Below, piece by piece: positions 54,101-64,000 of a stretch of DNA of 64,000 nucleotides. The DNA comes from Cladocopium goreaui (taxonomy: Eukaryota; Sar; Dinophyceae; Suessiales; Symbiodiniaceae). Position 1 is the first letter of the stretch. The number at the start of each line of letters is the position of its first letter. The translations under genes and the position numbers were made by a program. The notes below the pieces were generated by a model. That model was given only the letters and a program-made list of their open reading frames with translations. It ran no database searches and was not told the origin of the DNA. Location of the stretch: contig CAMXCT020000525.1 in assembly GCA_947184155.2 (NCBI GenBank), positions 62,001 to 126,000 on the forward strand, read 5' to 3'.

Positions 54101-54563
54101 ATCTAGCGCTATCTAGCTATCCGGCTATCTATTTGTTTCTCTCTTTGTCTATGTCTATTTGTCTATCTGTTTATTTGTCTCTCTAAAAATACAAATATTA
54201 TATATATATATAAGTCTGTCCGTCTCTCTCTCTCTCTCACCATTTTTTACATTTATCTCACTATCTTACAAACTTCCTGTCTTCCTATCTTATCTGTCTG
54301 TCTGTCTGTCCGTCGGTCCGTCCGTCCGTCCGTCCGTCCATCCGTCCGTCCGTCCGTCCGTCGGTCCGTCGGTCCGTCGGTCCGTCGGTCCGTCGGTCCG
54401 TCGGTCCGTCGGTCCGTCGGTCCGTCGGTCCGTCGGTCCGTCGGTCCGTCGGTCCGTCGGTCCGTCGGTCGGTCGGTCCGTCGGTCCGTCGGTCGGTCGG
54501 TCTGTCGGTCTGTCGGTCTGTCGGTCTGTCGGTCTGTCGGTCTGTCGGTCTGTCGGTCTGTCG

Positions 54564-54599
<36 letters not shown>

Positions 54600-57500
54600 A
54601 TCTCTCTACCTATCTATCTATCTATTTATCTATCCATCTATCTATCTATCTATCTATCTCTCTCCCTCTCTCTCCCTCTCTCTCCCTCTCTCTGTGTAAA
54701 ACCTCCTGTTATGTAATATATATATATATTACATACCTATGGGCGTGCAACCCCAAATCTGTTTTCAACTTTTGTGAGAACTGAATATGTGTGAAAGTCA
54801 ATATTTACATGTATGCGCCATGTGTATGATTAAGCCATGGTGAAACTCTCATGCGAATATCACCAAATATCGCCAAATATCATCAAATATCATCAAATAT
54901 CATCAAATATCAACCATGTGCATGCAACGCTCCGCCACGATGGGACCCATTCATTACTATAAATCTATGGTTTCCGTGGAGTTGTTTGGATATGATCGGA
55001 TGTCCCCGTTTGTGGAACCTATCGAGGTTACAACCAGGGATCCTAGATTCTTGAAATGACCAGATCGTCCATTTACAGCACCGCTAAATTCATTAAAAAG
55101 TAGCCACGAAACTTTCATGATTTAGATCCTGAAGCGCCGAAGCGCCTAAGATCAAAAAAACTGAGAATGCTCGAGATCCATCACCAGTCATCCCTGGATT
55201 AGCCATTGGTCCCAGGCCCTCGCCCAGTGTGAACAGGGGCACAGGATCCTGCGTTACCACAGTTGAGCATGTGTTGCACTGAAAGCTGCACATCAGCACC
55301 TGCAATCAGGTAGGGCATCATCTTCAATAACCAAAATAGTGGTTGAACAATGGGGAAGTCATAATTTCATATGAGCCGATTGAATCGCTTGAGTTACTGG
55401 TGGGTTGGTGGATTAGTTGGCTCGTTGGTTGGTGAGGGGCTCAACCATATCCACTTGTGCCTTCTGTAGAAACTGACCAGCTGATCTTCCACGCCTTGTG
55501 CCTTGCGCGCAATCTTGATGCGATCCCCAAGTGCAGACACTGCTCCGTGCGCCCAGCACGAGCCACAGTACCTGAACGAATGTGTCATAGCATGAACGCC
55601 CACAGCTCACTTGGTGATGGGGCAGTCTGTGACCGGTGGATGTGGTCATCATATCGTGCAGCAAGTTCTCTGCTGCCTGTAGCTACCATATGTTGAAAAA
55701 GTATCTGGTTGTAGTCTCTCACCTCAGTGGTTTTGGCCGTGGTGGGCCATCCTAGTCTGCGTTGTAGTTGGCCACGTAGGTGGTTGGCGAGGTGGTGGGT
55801 TGCCACGGAGGTCCAAAGCTGGTGGTCTGAAGTGCCTGCCGCTTGGCATCTGGTGCATTTGATCCGTGGATCGTCTGGGTTGAGTGGTTCTGCAGGTACA
55901 TTGCGTATTTTCATGATACCGAACCTGGCGGCGCTGACTGCCCCTCCGGTCGTGATTGCAAGGTGGTGCGGCCCTGCGGCCAGCCTGCGTGCTGCGTGGA
56001 ATCTGTCACTGTTCCACCTTGGGTGCTGTGCAGCTGTGGCGTCAGCACGAGTGGATGTTGCCAAGTGTTGAAATTGCGTCGCGCGCCATGCTTCGCGCGG
56101 TTTGTGTTGGAATTGCTCTGTAAGTTCCAGGTGGTTGGGTGTGGCTTGCGATATGTGTGCATGGTGGTGATTGTGCCGTGGTCCGAGGATCTCGTCGTTG
56201 GTGTGGTTTGTGTGTCCAGGCAGTTGCCAACCTTGATTTTGTAGCCAGTTGCTAAGTGCTGTGTCTGTGGGTTGACGCTGATGGGACGCGTTCGTCCCGG
56301 ATCGTTGGTGCTTGTGCTGTTGCTTGTGGTGGGCAGTTGCAATGCTGTATATAGCCTATGAAAACGATGTCGGTGTTGTGGCCTGTGAACAGGGTGCTTT
56401 GAAGGTGTCAACGCGGACTTGTCTGCAGAAGATGGCGGATGGCATGTGGTGTAGCCAGCCGTAGCTTGCTTTGGGTATGGTTGCTGTTGCTATGAAGCGG
56501 GCTCTGGATCCCCCATCGAATTTTAGGTGAGACGTTGTGACCCCTGGTCTGTAAGGCATAAAAAAGATTCACAAGCTTGGGGCTATAGAATGAGGTTGCT
56601 GAGCTCCATTTTTCTCGAAAATAGCCTTAGCTACAAAATGCCCCTTTGTTTCAACAACCTTGACATAGGGGGAGGTTTTCCCTTGTTACAAAATGCCCCT
56701 TCGTTTTCAACAATTGTATCATACAAGGACATACCCTTTGCTACAAAATGCCAATCTCATTTTCAAGGACTGCGCATGCAAAGGAACAACAACCCTCTCA
56801 GGTTGATGCAATTTGCAACAACAACATAGACACACTATGCATTGTATTGCTTCATTCAGGCACACACTTTCCTTACAAAATGCATCCGTTGTTTATCAAA
56901 GCAAAGATTTGGACCATATTCTTTTGCTACAAAATGCCCGTTTGATATTTATAAGCCAGTATGAAGCTCATCATGTCATGCTACAAAATGCCACTGCGAT
57001 TTTCATGATGGGCTAACATGACTAAAATGACTCCTTTATAAAATGATATTCACAAGTTTAAGCTACAAAATCTTAGTCCTGGATTTCATCTTAGGGTTAG
57101 CCTGACTAAAATGGAAGCCTCTGTATAGTGCTTGTGGCCACCAACTCTGTAGCTTAAATTTGCTGGGGGATGGCTCTGGTGTGTGGGAGCTGTTGGATTT
57201 TTTGTAAGGCATTGTAAGGTGGCAAGTTTTGCTTCAAGCCTGCTGGCTTCCTTTGGGTAGAGGTCGCGATGGTCTCTGGCCTCCGCATCGATGTGGCTGT
57301 GCTGGCGTTTGGTTGCTGGTTTGCGGGTTGATGTTGTGGCAGAGATTGGCAGAGCGGGGTCGCGCCTTGGGCGTCGGTCGCTTCCGCTGTGGTTCGTGTT
57401 CTTCGTTGGTGGCAAGCGGTAGTTGTTGTCGCCTGCGAGGTCCTGTAGTGTTTGCTGTGGCGGGCGGCTTGGCCTTGGCTTTTTATGTGTGCTGACACGT

Positions 57501-59235
57501 TTGCGGGCACCCCCCACGTGGTGTGGTGGGGGAGGTGCCGGTAGATGCTGCAGTTGTGATGGTTCAGGAACATAGTTCCGTTTGCGGTGCTGGCGAGGTT
57601 GGATTTCTGCTTCACAGTGTAGCATTGGTCGGTTGTGTGGTCCGAGGTCAAGGTGATGCCAAGGAAGGTGATGTGGTCGTGGTGGTTGGAGTCGTAGTCG
57701 CAGCCCATATAGCTTGCGCCAAAGCTTCGCGCCGAGACGGTCGCCGTCAATCAAATATTGTGCTTTCTTGGTGTTTTCGGGGATCCCGATTGTGGCCGTG
57801 TAGTGTTGCCAGAATGAATGTCTTGACTTGACTTGTTGTAATTCATGAAGTGATGGTGATGCCCAGGTGTGGTCGTCAACGAAGAGTGTTTGTTCAGTGA
57901 ATGGCCAGGTGCTGTTTATGTGGTGAAGGGCTGATTGCATGCAGGCGCTGAGAGCAAGCATGCTCCAGCTGTCACCCTGCGGGATTGATGTTGAAACTGG
58001 GATAATTAGGATGTTTGCTATAGTGCTGGTCGTATGTGAGGTACTGGAGTTGGTGCTGCCAGTTGTTCGCAAGGAAGGTGACTGTGCTGGTTGCTAAGCC
58101 TAAGTGTTGCAAAGTGTTGATGGCAATGGCTGGGGTGACGTGGCCGAAAGCCTGTGTGAGATCGAGTGTGGCCGTGTAGCAGCCAGGTGATGTGTTGATG
58201 ATTGCTGCAGCTGTGTTGGCAGTGAGGTGTTTGCGGCCCCCATAGGTGGCTGGATGCTGCCAGCGATTGATCGTGAATTTTCTGCCGTAGTCGATGTCTG
58301 TTTTGTTGTTTTGGGGGCCATCCAGCACATTTTAATGAACTTTCTATCAATGAACAATACAATGGGTCAGTAAATATTCAACCACATAGCAACAACGAGG
58401 AATCAGGTATAAAGGGGCGCCGCCCCAACCCATGTGACCGTGAGCCACGGTATCTTCCTAGGCAATTGCTCTTCCATTGGGAAATTTGTATGGTCTTCAA
58501 GGTGGTTTGTGAATCCAACCTGCTTGAGCCTGTGGGGTAATGCATTGTACATGGATGCCAATGTAGGCATACATCTATGGACAAAGATTGCAACACATAT
58601 ACTGACTGATTATGTTAAGTAGTACCATCCTGGAATCCCAAAACCCACACTACATTGATAACACAAACGGCAGCAAGGATAATTCTGAACCAAAGGCAAA
58701 CTGCGGGGAGCTCCGCATTCTGTGCAACTTCTGATTGCTGGGCAGGGGCCGAAAAGATAAACACTTCATCCAAGCTTCTGTGGAATGTGCTGGTTCAACG
58801 AAATGGTGCAATAGTTGACGCCGTCCTGTGTTCAAAAGGCGGTGCTCTGAAATGACTCATCTGAAGCCACAGGGACTGACCAAGATGAAGCAAAATTAAG
58901 TGTGACAGCAACTGACTCGCCCAAGCGAATGCCTTTCTAAGTCGAGCACACCAGAATCGGCATACCCTCCGGCCGGCAATCAAACATGGCAATGGAGAAC
59001 CCACCATGTATACACTTGATTTTCCGATTAAAACATGTAATTGTAAAGGATTTTCATTTGCCATGTTTGGTTACCGGATGGTAACTTTGTCACCGACGCC
59101 TTGTCACACCAGGAAAATGCATCGGGATATCCACCGTTGGGCTCCGGCAATTCCTCGTGACTGGAGTGTTCTGTCGCATTACCACGCCAAATCACACCCA
59201 GCGCCTCGGCCTAACGATGCCGTCGGAGAAGTGCT
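48160..59235 (-). CDS. Cathepsin Z/X-like cysteine protease, copy B (about ten exons, possibly disabled)
   Basis: Same protein and exon order as copy A, 10-11 kb upstream in the same direction. Exons by motif: [20 protein letters not shown] (about 59225-59130); [15 protein letters not shown] (about 58830-58785); [20 protein letters not shown] with catalytic Cys (about 55570-55460); [17 protein letters not shown] (about 55305-55240); [17 protein letters not shown] (about 53785-53715); QPYLACSSD (about 52650-52610); [13 protein letters not shown]...NATISDYGS (about 51585-51505); [19 protein letters not shown] (about 50985-50890); [16 protein letters not shown] with catalytic His (about 49720-49667); [20 protein letters not shown]...LEQQCTW with catalytic Asn (48298-48160). 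In the PYLACSSD exon a TAG follows directly, where copy A continues through SSGFCKATG, so this copy may be a pseudogene unless splicing avoids it. A LINE lies in the intron between the second and third exons. Confidence 0.75.
48480..48760. repeat. ATGT/CTGT tetranucleotide microsatellite
   Basis: TA run, then (ATGT)n, AATGT units, (TCTG)n and (GATG/CATG)n. The open frames across it (Cys-Met-Tyr-Val repeats) are artefacts of a stop-free period. Confidence 0.95.
49510..49625. repeat. Dispersed repeat, copy 2
   Basis: Second copy of the block set described at 44258-44366, in the same orientation. It lies in the last intron of cathepsin copy B. Confidence 0.65.
50170..50830. repeat. TA-rich low-complexity tract
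   Basis: About 660 bp of TATATATGTATA, AAATAAATA and (TA)n runs, with no reading frame of interest. Intron of cathepsin copy B. Confidence 0.95.
53880..54690. repeat. Compound microsatellite: CTAT, then 8-bp TCGGTCCG / TCGGTCTG units
   Basis: CTAT/CTAG tetranucleotides at 53880-54140, a CT-rich bridge, then an octamer TCGGTCCG (about 54355-54480) changing to TCGGTCTG (about 54490-54565), then CTAT and CTCTCC units. The 185-codon frame with S-V-G-P-S-V-R-R repeats is a by-product. Confidence 0.95.
55585..58362 (-). mobile_element. LINE (non-LTR retrotransposon) remnant: reverse transcriptase, RNase H, C-terminal zinc motif
   Basis: Minus-strand pieces in order. Reverse transcriptase with [13 protein letters not shown] (motif A) at about 58180, [10 protein letters not shown] (motif B) at about 57970, [10 protein letters not shown] (motif C, catalytic DD) at about 57885 and ENTKKAQYL (motif D) at about 57770. 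A thumb-like region, FLGITLTSD, lies near 57650. An RNase H start, FDGGSRARF, lies near 56520, and a [15 protein letters not shown] zinc-knuckle-like motif near 55860. The frame shifts at about 58000, about 57740 and between 57100 and 56560, where a tandem array has been inserted or expanded. No endonuclease domain is seen, so it is probably 5'-truncated as is usual for LINEs. It sits in the intron before the CGSCW exon of cathepsin copy B. Confidence 0.8.
56620..57075. repeat. Tandem array of CTACAAAATGCC units inside the LINE
   Basis: TTGCTACAAAATGCC-like cores occur at about 56631, 56684, 56738, 56870, 56926, 56978, 57030 (degenerate) and 57062, mostly 50-55 bp apart. The array lies between the reverse transcriptase and RNase H parts of the LINE and has no frame linking them. 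Confidence 0.75.
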
Positions 59236-59324
59236 GGGAATGGTAGGCCCAAACCAAGGACGAAAACGATAGAAACGATGCCCTGAACTATCCTTCGCAA
59301 AACGTTTCACCTCCCAGAAGTCAC

Positions 59325-59765
59325 TACATGTTATTTTATTTTATTTATGTGATATTATATGATATTGTTATATTATATTATTTTATATTATATTATTTTT
59401 ACAGTAAAATATATTTCATTACATTATAGATAAATTGTATTATATTAAATTATATTGTATTATATGATATTACATTAAATGATGTCATACTAAATATTTT
59501 GTGATAATATATTAAACCACATTTTATTTTGTTAAATGTTTTTAAATTGTGTTATATTAAAATATGTTATATATTTCATTTTTTATTACATGACTTATAT
59601 AAAATTATATGCTATTTCTGTTTTATATTATATAATAGATTTCATTATATAATTATATTATTTTAAACTACATGAAAAACATTATATTATATTAACTCAT
59701 ATTATCTTATATTCTATTAATTCAAATTACATTATACTAAATCATATTAAATTACAATATATACA
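59325..59765. repeat. AT-rich TTATATTATATTA tract
   Basis: About 440 bp of almost pure A and T with imperfect TATATTA units; no gene. It lies upstream of cathepsin copy B. Confidence 0.9.
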
Positions 59766-59999
59766 GCTTGAGCAGCTTGAGTATTGTACAAGAATTCACT
59801 GTATAAGAATTTGAGGGGCTCGAATCCAAGGCGGGCTACATATTTTCAGTTGTACTAAACACATAGGACTTTAAGAATTTGAGGGGCCCTGGAATAGGAT
59901 TGCCAAATTCTTAAGTTACTCCTTATACGTGGGGTTTGCAATTCCCCTTGCGTTTCTTTTTATTGCGGCGTGATCCCTTATATGGTCGTATGGGATGAA

Positions 60000-60690
60000 G
60001 TCGGGTTTTGCAGAAAAACAACTTTTCAGGCTCGGTTTTTTTTCGCGCATGCTTGGACTGCTTCCAATCCACACAAAATCAAGGGTAGACTTGGGGACCT
60101 GAAATATTGTTTTCTTTAATAACTTGAAGAAGATTGAGGCCTTGCAGAAAATCAATTTTTCAAGCTCCGAAAAATGTTTTTTTTTTCGCGCATGCTTGGA
60201 GTGCTTCCAATTCGGACCTGGAACATTGTTTATCAGAAAACCCGGTCCAAAGGACAATGCCGGGCATTGAGCCCGCGACCACAGGTCCTTAGCACATCGC
60301 GCTACCAACTGAGCTATGGGATCTTCGATTTCTTTTCCATAAGGAAGGCAATCAACAACAAGACTAGCTAGAGTAAGCAACAAAGTTTACGGAAACATCG
60401 CTCTGCAGAAAAACAATTTTTCGAGCTCCGAACAATTATTTTTCTGCACACTAACCTTATGAAACTCAGACCAGCCCAGCTTTGCAAAACAACAACTTTT
60501 CAGGCTCTAAAAAATTGCTCTTTTTGCATACTAACCTTATGAAACTCAGACCAGCCCAGCTTTGCAAAAAAACAACTTTTCAGGCTCTAAAAAAATGTTT
60601 TTTGCACACTAGCCTTATGAAACTCAGACCAACCCAGCTTTGCAAAAAAAAACAACTTTTCAGGCTCTAGAAAATCATTTTTTCGCATGC
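60000..60690. repeat. Tandem units around CAAAAAAACAACTTTTCAGGCTC
   Basis: The block GCAAAAAAACAACTTTTCAG plus GCTCT recurs at about 60485, 60565 and 60645, with GAAACTCAGACCAGCCCAGC before each (period about 78 bp). Looser copies with TTTTTCAAGCTCCG or TTTTCAGGCTCGG occur at about 60010, 60145 and 60405. The tRNA-like sequence sits between these copies. No gene. Confidence 0.8.
60252..60325 (-). tRNA. Degenerate tRNA-Leu(AAG)-like sequence (tRNA pseudogene or SINE head)
   Basis: On the minus strand an A-box-like TAGCTCAGTTGGTAGCG (60316-60300) is followed by a seven-base loop CTAAGGA with T33 and anticodon AAG, a five-base variable loop, and a B-box-like GGCTCAATGCC (60272-60262; consensus GGTTCGANNCC). 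The T arm keeps four pairs. The anticodon stem is mostly wobble with one mismatch. The acceptor arms do not pair, and the T loop begins CT instead of TT. It is therefore not a sound functional tRNA. A tRNA-derived SINE is the alternative, since repeats surround it. Confidence 0.45.
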
Positions 60691-60699
60691 CTCTTCTCA

Positions 60700-62130
60700 A
60701 ATCTGCCAACTGCACCTTGTTACCTCACTCTTGCTTGCTCCAAATTATGCAGATGCCTGCAATACAAAACTAAGAATGCCCTAAGAATTTGAGGGACCCT
60801 CAGCCTGTTGTGGTGTAAATTTGCCTGCATTTAAACATAAGAATTTTAGGGACCCTGGGCCTCAAGCTTTCGGATTCTTCACCAGCGCTCGGGCTGTATT
60901 ATATAATGTGTATATCATATCATATATATATATGTATATTATAAACAAATACAATGTCAAATATTGTTGTACTGGGAGCGGGCCTATTGGCAAGCAGTCT
61001 AAGCTCCCAAAAAGCTGCACATCTATATAACAATCTGGTACTGTAATGTACTGTATGGTTCATGAGCCCGAGAATAAACTAGCTAGCCCGATAGTTGGAT
61101 TTGTTATCGCCTGCCTTTATTGCTGCCACTATTCTCACCATTCAATCTAAATATTTGCTGTATTACCGTTTCATGTTGCTTGCAGGCACAGAACTCTGAA
61201 AGCTGCGAAGAAGGTGCGGTCATTATTACCATCACCACTATACTCTTAGGGTTTCTAATTATCATAGTGATTATATATCTTGATCTTATTACTGATCCAT
61301 TCCCCCTACAGTAATAATTAACCCATTCTCTCTTGGCGGTCCCAAAATGAGTAGACACAATACATGCCACCAGGTTTTCAAAAGGGGGTAGCGTATCAGC
61401 CAGTTCCCTCCCAAATACATAACAAACCACAAAATCGCTGAATTCATCTCCTTCATCAGAGCCGATGGGAGGGGCAATATGCGAGGGAAAGGATTGATGT
61501 GGAAGACCAATGGCAGACTATGCATCCCCAATTTCACCAGAAATAACCACCAAAATTGGAGGTAGTTTCCTGCTGGCTTTAGCGGAGTAGATTTTCCATG
61601 TCTATGTTGTTTGACTGGATAGCAAGCGGCTGCATTTAATGATTTCCCCTAGTGATAAATCACTTTTCCCATCTTTTTAGGGATGACCGTGACTATTCCC
61701 ACTTACCCATTATTAATCTTTATTAACCGCTAATCATTAATAACCATTAGTTCTAATTCTGCCAAATTTGATGGTTTGTTGCGTTTGAATATCTTTGAAT
61801 AAATCTAGGACCAACCAACAACCCTTACAATTAACATACTGAAACACAGCTATTGAGCGTGGCCCATTCATAGATGGTTTGACAAGGTTTGCACATGAAC
61901 AATGGTGGTTTTCCCATCGCCATGTTAAATTGTCAGAAGGATTCAAAGGGTATACCCCATTAAAATCCCATTAAATCACAATACAACCCTATTATATCAC
62001 CAATCGCCAACTAGGTTTCACTCCTAAAACCATTGCCAAAGGGTCCAAAAACAAAATGTATATCTCCACATTTATGGTTAAAACATGCTAAAACCATATT
62101 TCAAGATTATATAAATCATGTTAATTGACT
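60700..62130. other. Intergenic DNA, no gene seen
   Basis: Repeated TAAGAATTTGAGGG(G/A)CCC phrases occur here and at 59800-59895. A minus-strand frame at 61400-61110 and a plus-strand hydrophobic frame at 61120-61314 have no support as genes. Confidence 0.5.
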
Positions 62131-62139
62131 ATAAACATA

Positions 62140-62290
62140 GCGGATCACGGCCTCCTCCCTGCTCAGGAGCTCCGAGCGATGCGTCTCCAGCTGCGGCAGG
62201 TCCTCGTGGCTGCTGTGCTGCGTGGCGTTGCCGCGCCACTGGACGCCGAGGGCAACGGCCTCCGGAATTGGAATGGCCATGGTCATCATC
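62140..62290 (-). CDS. Isolated pro-region exon of a third cathepsin Z/X-like copy
   Basis: Minus-strand reading AVALGVQWRGNATQHSHEDLPQ matches the pro-region exon of copy B ([20 protein letters not shown], about 59.1-59.2 kb) and, less closely, of copy A at 46.3 kb. No NQHIPQ or CGSCW exon lies between it and 59.2 kb, so it is either a partial third copy or a duplicated exon of copy B. Confidence 0.65.
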
Positions 62291-62739
62291 CCCAATCAAT
62301 GGTAGTTTTCAAAAAACCTAGGGCAAACCCATGGAAAACCCATGAAAAACTGATGGGGTTCGCTGGGGTTTCCTGTGGTTTCAGCGGCCCACATACTATG
62401 AAAATCGCACATGCACTCCCAGTTGATTTTCTAATTTACATACTGTGACCAGAGGAAGTTTAGAAATCAAACTTCCGACATATGGACAGATGCGGCAACA
62501 GTGGTGAGAACGTCGGAGAAGAGAAGGAGTCAGTAGAAAGAAGATCAGCGAAGAGAAAGAGAAACGGAAGACAGGACAAGAAGAAAGAATATCAGAGTGG
62601 GCGACAAGGTAGAAAAGTTGCAAGACACTCATGTTTTACAGTCTTTTGTGGCTCCGGAAGGTCGAAAAGTAGGCTCGCTAAACCGGCGGGTGCGGAGCCA
62701 TCTTGTCGGATGAGGGATCAAAAATTGCACGCGGCTGTG

Positions 62740-62960
62740 GCGCGAAGCACATTTCAAAGTCAAAATGATAAAAGCATCACATTCTCGGAGCACTTTTGGA
62801 AGTTGCGTGTCGCTGCGGTGAGAAACGCGTTTTGAAGTCAAAATGACAAAACACATCTAAAGACTTCAGCTGCAAAGCACTTTTGGAAGTTGAGCGCACG
62901 CGGCTGCCTCGTGAAGCACATTTGGAAGTCAAAATGCTACGTTCGGATCACTTTTGGACG
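62740..62960. repeat. Imperfect tandem repeat with GAAGTCAAAATG and CACTTTTGGAAG
   Basis: Two to three units of about 85-100 bp share CGCGGCTG, GAAGCACATTT, AAGTCAAAATG and GAGCACTTTTGGAAGTTG. No gene. Confidence 0.7.
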
Positions 62961-63179
62961 CTCAACCGTCATATTTTGTGGCAGGCACAATGGATTCTGC
63001 ACCATACCAACTTAAGCTAAACGTGTGGGTTTTGTAGCAGTTTCAAATAAACAATGGCTGGCGTGGGACGTTTGAAGAGGATCTGCAAACATGCATTTCG
63101 CATGGCACGCGCAATAATTCAGACAGATGGAATGGAGAAATCACAAAAGATATTGGCACGGGGCCTCTGCACACAGCTT

Positions 63180-63390
63180 TCCATTTTTGAAGGAAGTATC
63201 GCAGAATTGCTTCGTTTTTGATGTTGGCATCTTCGAATTTTGGAATAAATCTCGCAGAAATTCTTCATTTTGGAGCTCAGAACTTCTATATTTTTTTGCG
63301 GGCGTCTCACAGAATTGCTTCGTTTTGGACATGTCAACTTCCACTTTTGACGGAAGTCTCGCACAATTGCTGACTTTCAGATATATAGAA
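63180..63390. repeat. Imperfect tandem repeat with CGCAGAATTGCTTCGTTTT
   Basis: Units of about 60 bp with TCKCRCAGAATTGCTTCGTTTTKGA and CTTCSAYTTTTGACGGAAG; about three to four copies. No gene. Confidence 0.7.
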
Positions 63391-63950
63391 AGATAAGCAG
63401 ATAGGTAGATAGAAAGATAGAGACAAATGCAAAGAGAGAGGCAAATAGATAGATTGTCAGATAATCAGATAGATAGGTAGATAGATAGATAGATAAATAG
63501 ATAGATAGATAGATAGATAGATACACAAATAGAAGGAGATAGACAGGCAGACAGAAAGACAAATAGACAGGTAGACAAACAAATAGACATGCAGTAGACA
63601 GATAGAGAGTCAGATAATCAAATAAACAGATAGATTGATGATAGATAGACAAACATATAGAAATATGGACAGGCATACTGACAAATAGATAACCAGATAG
63701 TCCGATAGTGAGTTAGACAGATAGTCAGATAGGTAGATATATAGCAGATAGATAGACAGAAAGTCAGATAGTCAAATAGATAGATATAGATAGATAGATC
63801 GATCGGTCGATACATAGATCAATAGATAGATAGACAGACAAACAGACAGATATATTTATATAGTCAAATAGTCAGATAGTCATCTGTCAGGCAGATAGAT
63901 AATAGCTAGATACATAGACGGGCACATAGATAGATAACTCAGAGCCTCGA
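63390..63950. repeat. ATAG/ACAG tetranucleotide microsatellite
   Basis: About 550 bp of GATA and GACA units with interruptions. The frames translating as Tyr-Leu-Ser-Ile repeats are artefacts. Confidence 0.95.
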
Positions 63951-64000
63951 CCACCTTTGGGTCCATCGGTTCGTTCTGCCATCCATGAATCACAACAACT

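Noticed and set aside
54159-54716. 185-codon frame with Ser-Val-Gly-Pro repeats
   Set aside because: Translation of an octamer microsatellite.
61120-61314. Small membrane protein on the plus strand
   Set aside because: A hydrophobic chance frame in AT-rich DNA with no supporting context.
1-64000. CRISPR arrays and bacterial-type operons
   Set aside because: No repeat-spacer structure, and genes contain introns; the DNA is eukaryotic.
1-64000. Dinoflagellate spliced-leader relic (ending TTTTGGCTCAAG) near gene starts
   Set aside because: Looked for near the main gene starts and not seen, so it cannot support the organism call.

Overview
The window looks like nuclear DNA of a dinoflagellate, most likely of the Symbiodinium type. 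The evidence is the set of genes cut into many small exons, the unidirectional tandem gene copies, the giant Ty1/copia-type polyprotein, a LINE with RNase H, and the large amount of minisatellite and microsatellite DNA. This assignment is an inference from style; no species marker was seen. Almost every supported gene lies on the minus strand. Several start methionines of the long frames are really GTG or TTG codons, so frame starts should be treated with care.

Layout. (1) 1-1040 is a decameric GGTTCC minisatellite that switches strand and forms long inverted repeats; 1091-3422 holds no gene I can defend. (2) 3423-35321 (minus) is a very large copia-like retroelement. It encodes a coiled-coil Gag, two CCCH fingers, a DSG protease, integrase, reverse transcriptase and RNase H, and then continues for more than 3,000 further codons. 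That tail includes a region with cytosine-methyltransferase-like motifs and a convincing KptA/Tpt1 RNA 2'-phosphotransferase domain. (3) The polyprotein is split by a 13,779-bp element at 9974-23752. It is bounded by perfect 49-bp terminal inverted repeats and a 4-bp TCCT target duplication, and removing it with one TCCT restores the reading frame. The inserted element carries intron-containing minus-strand genes: a zinc-finger protein with a hAT-like C-terminus (candidate transposase), a C5-cytosine DNA methyltransferase, a second protein with an SAM-binding-like motif, and several unknown proteins. It also carries two tandem arrays with a period near 62 bp. This nested pair is the most unusual object in the window.

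(4) 36.9-62.3 kb holds tandem copies of a cathepsin Z/X-like papain-family cysteine protease (minus strand). Copy A is at about 46.4-36.9 kb, copy B at about 59.2-48.2 kb, and a third copy is seen only as one pro-region exon at 62.1-62.3 kb. Each copy is about ten small exons over about 10 kb. The copies differ by exact presence or absence of introns at two neighbouring sites. Copy B has a LINE in one intron and an in-frame stop in one exon. Introns are filled with MITE-like elements, tandem repeats and microsatellites. (5) 59.3-64 kb is mostly repeats, with a degenerate tRNA-Leu-like sequence.

How the parts may work together: the copia polyprotein would supply its own reverse transcription and integration, with the KptA and methyltransferase-like modules as extra RNA or DNA functions. 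The inner element would mobilise by a cut-and-paste-like route and carries its own DNA methyltransferase. Both show damage (frameshifts, stops), so this copy is probably not active as it stands.
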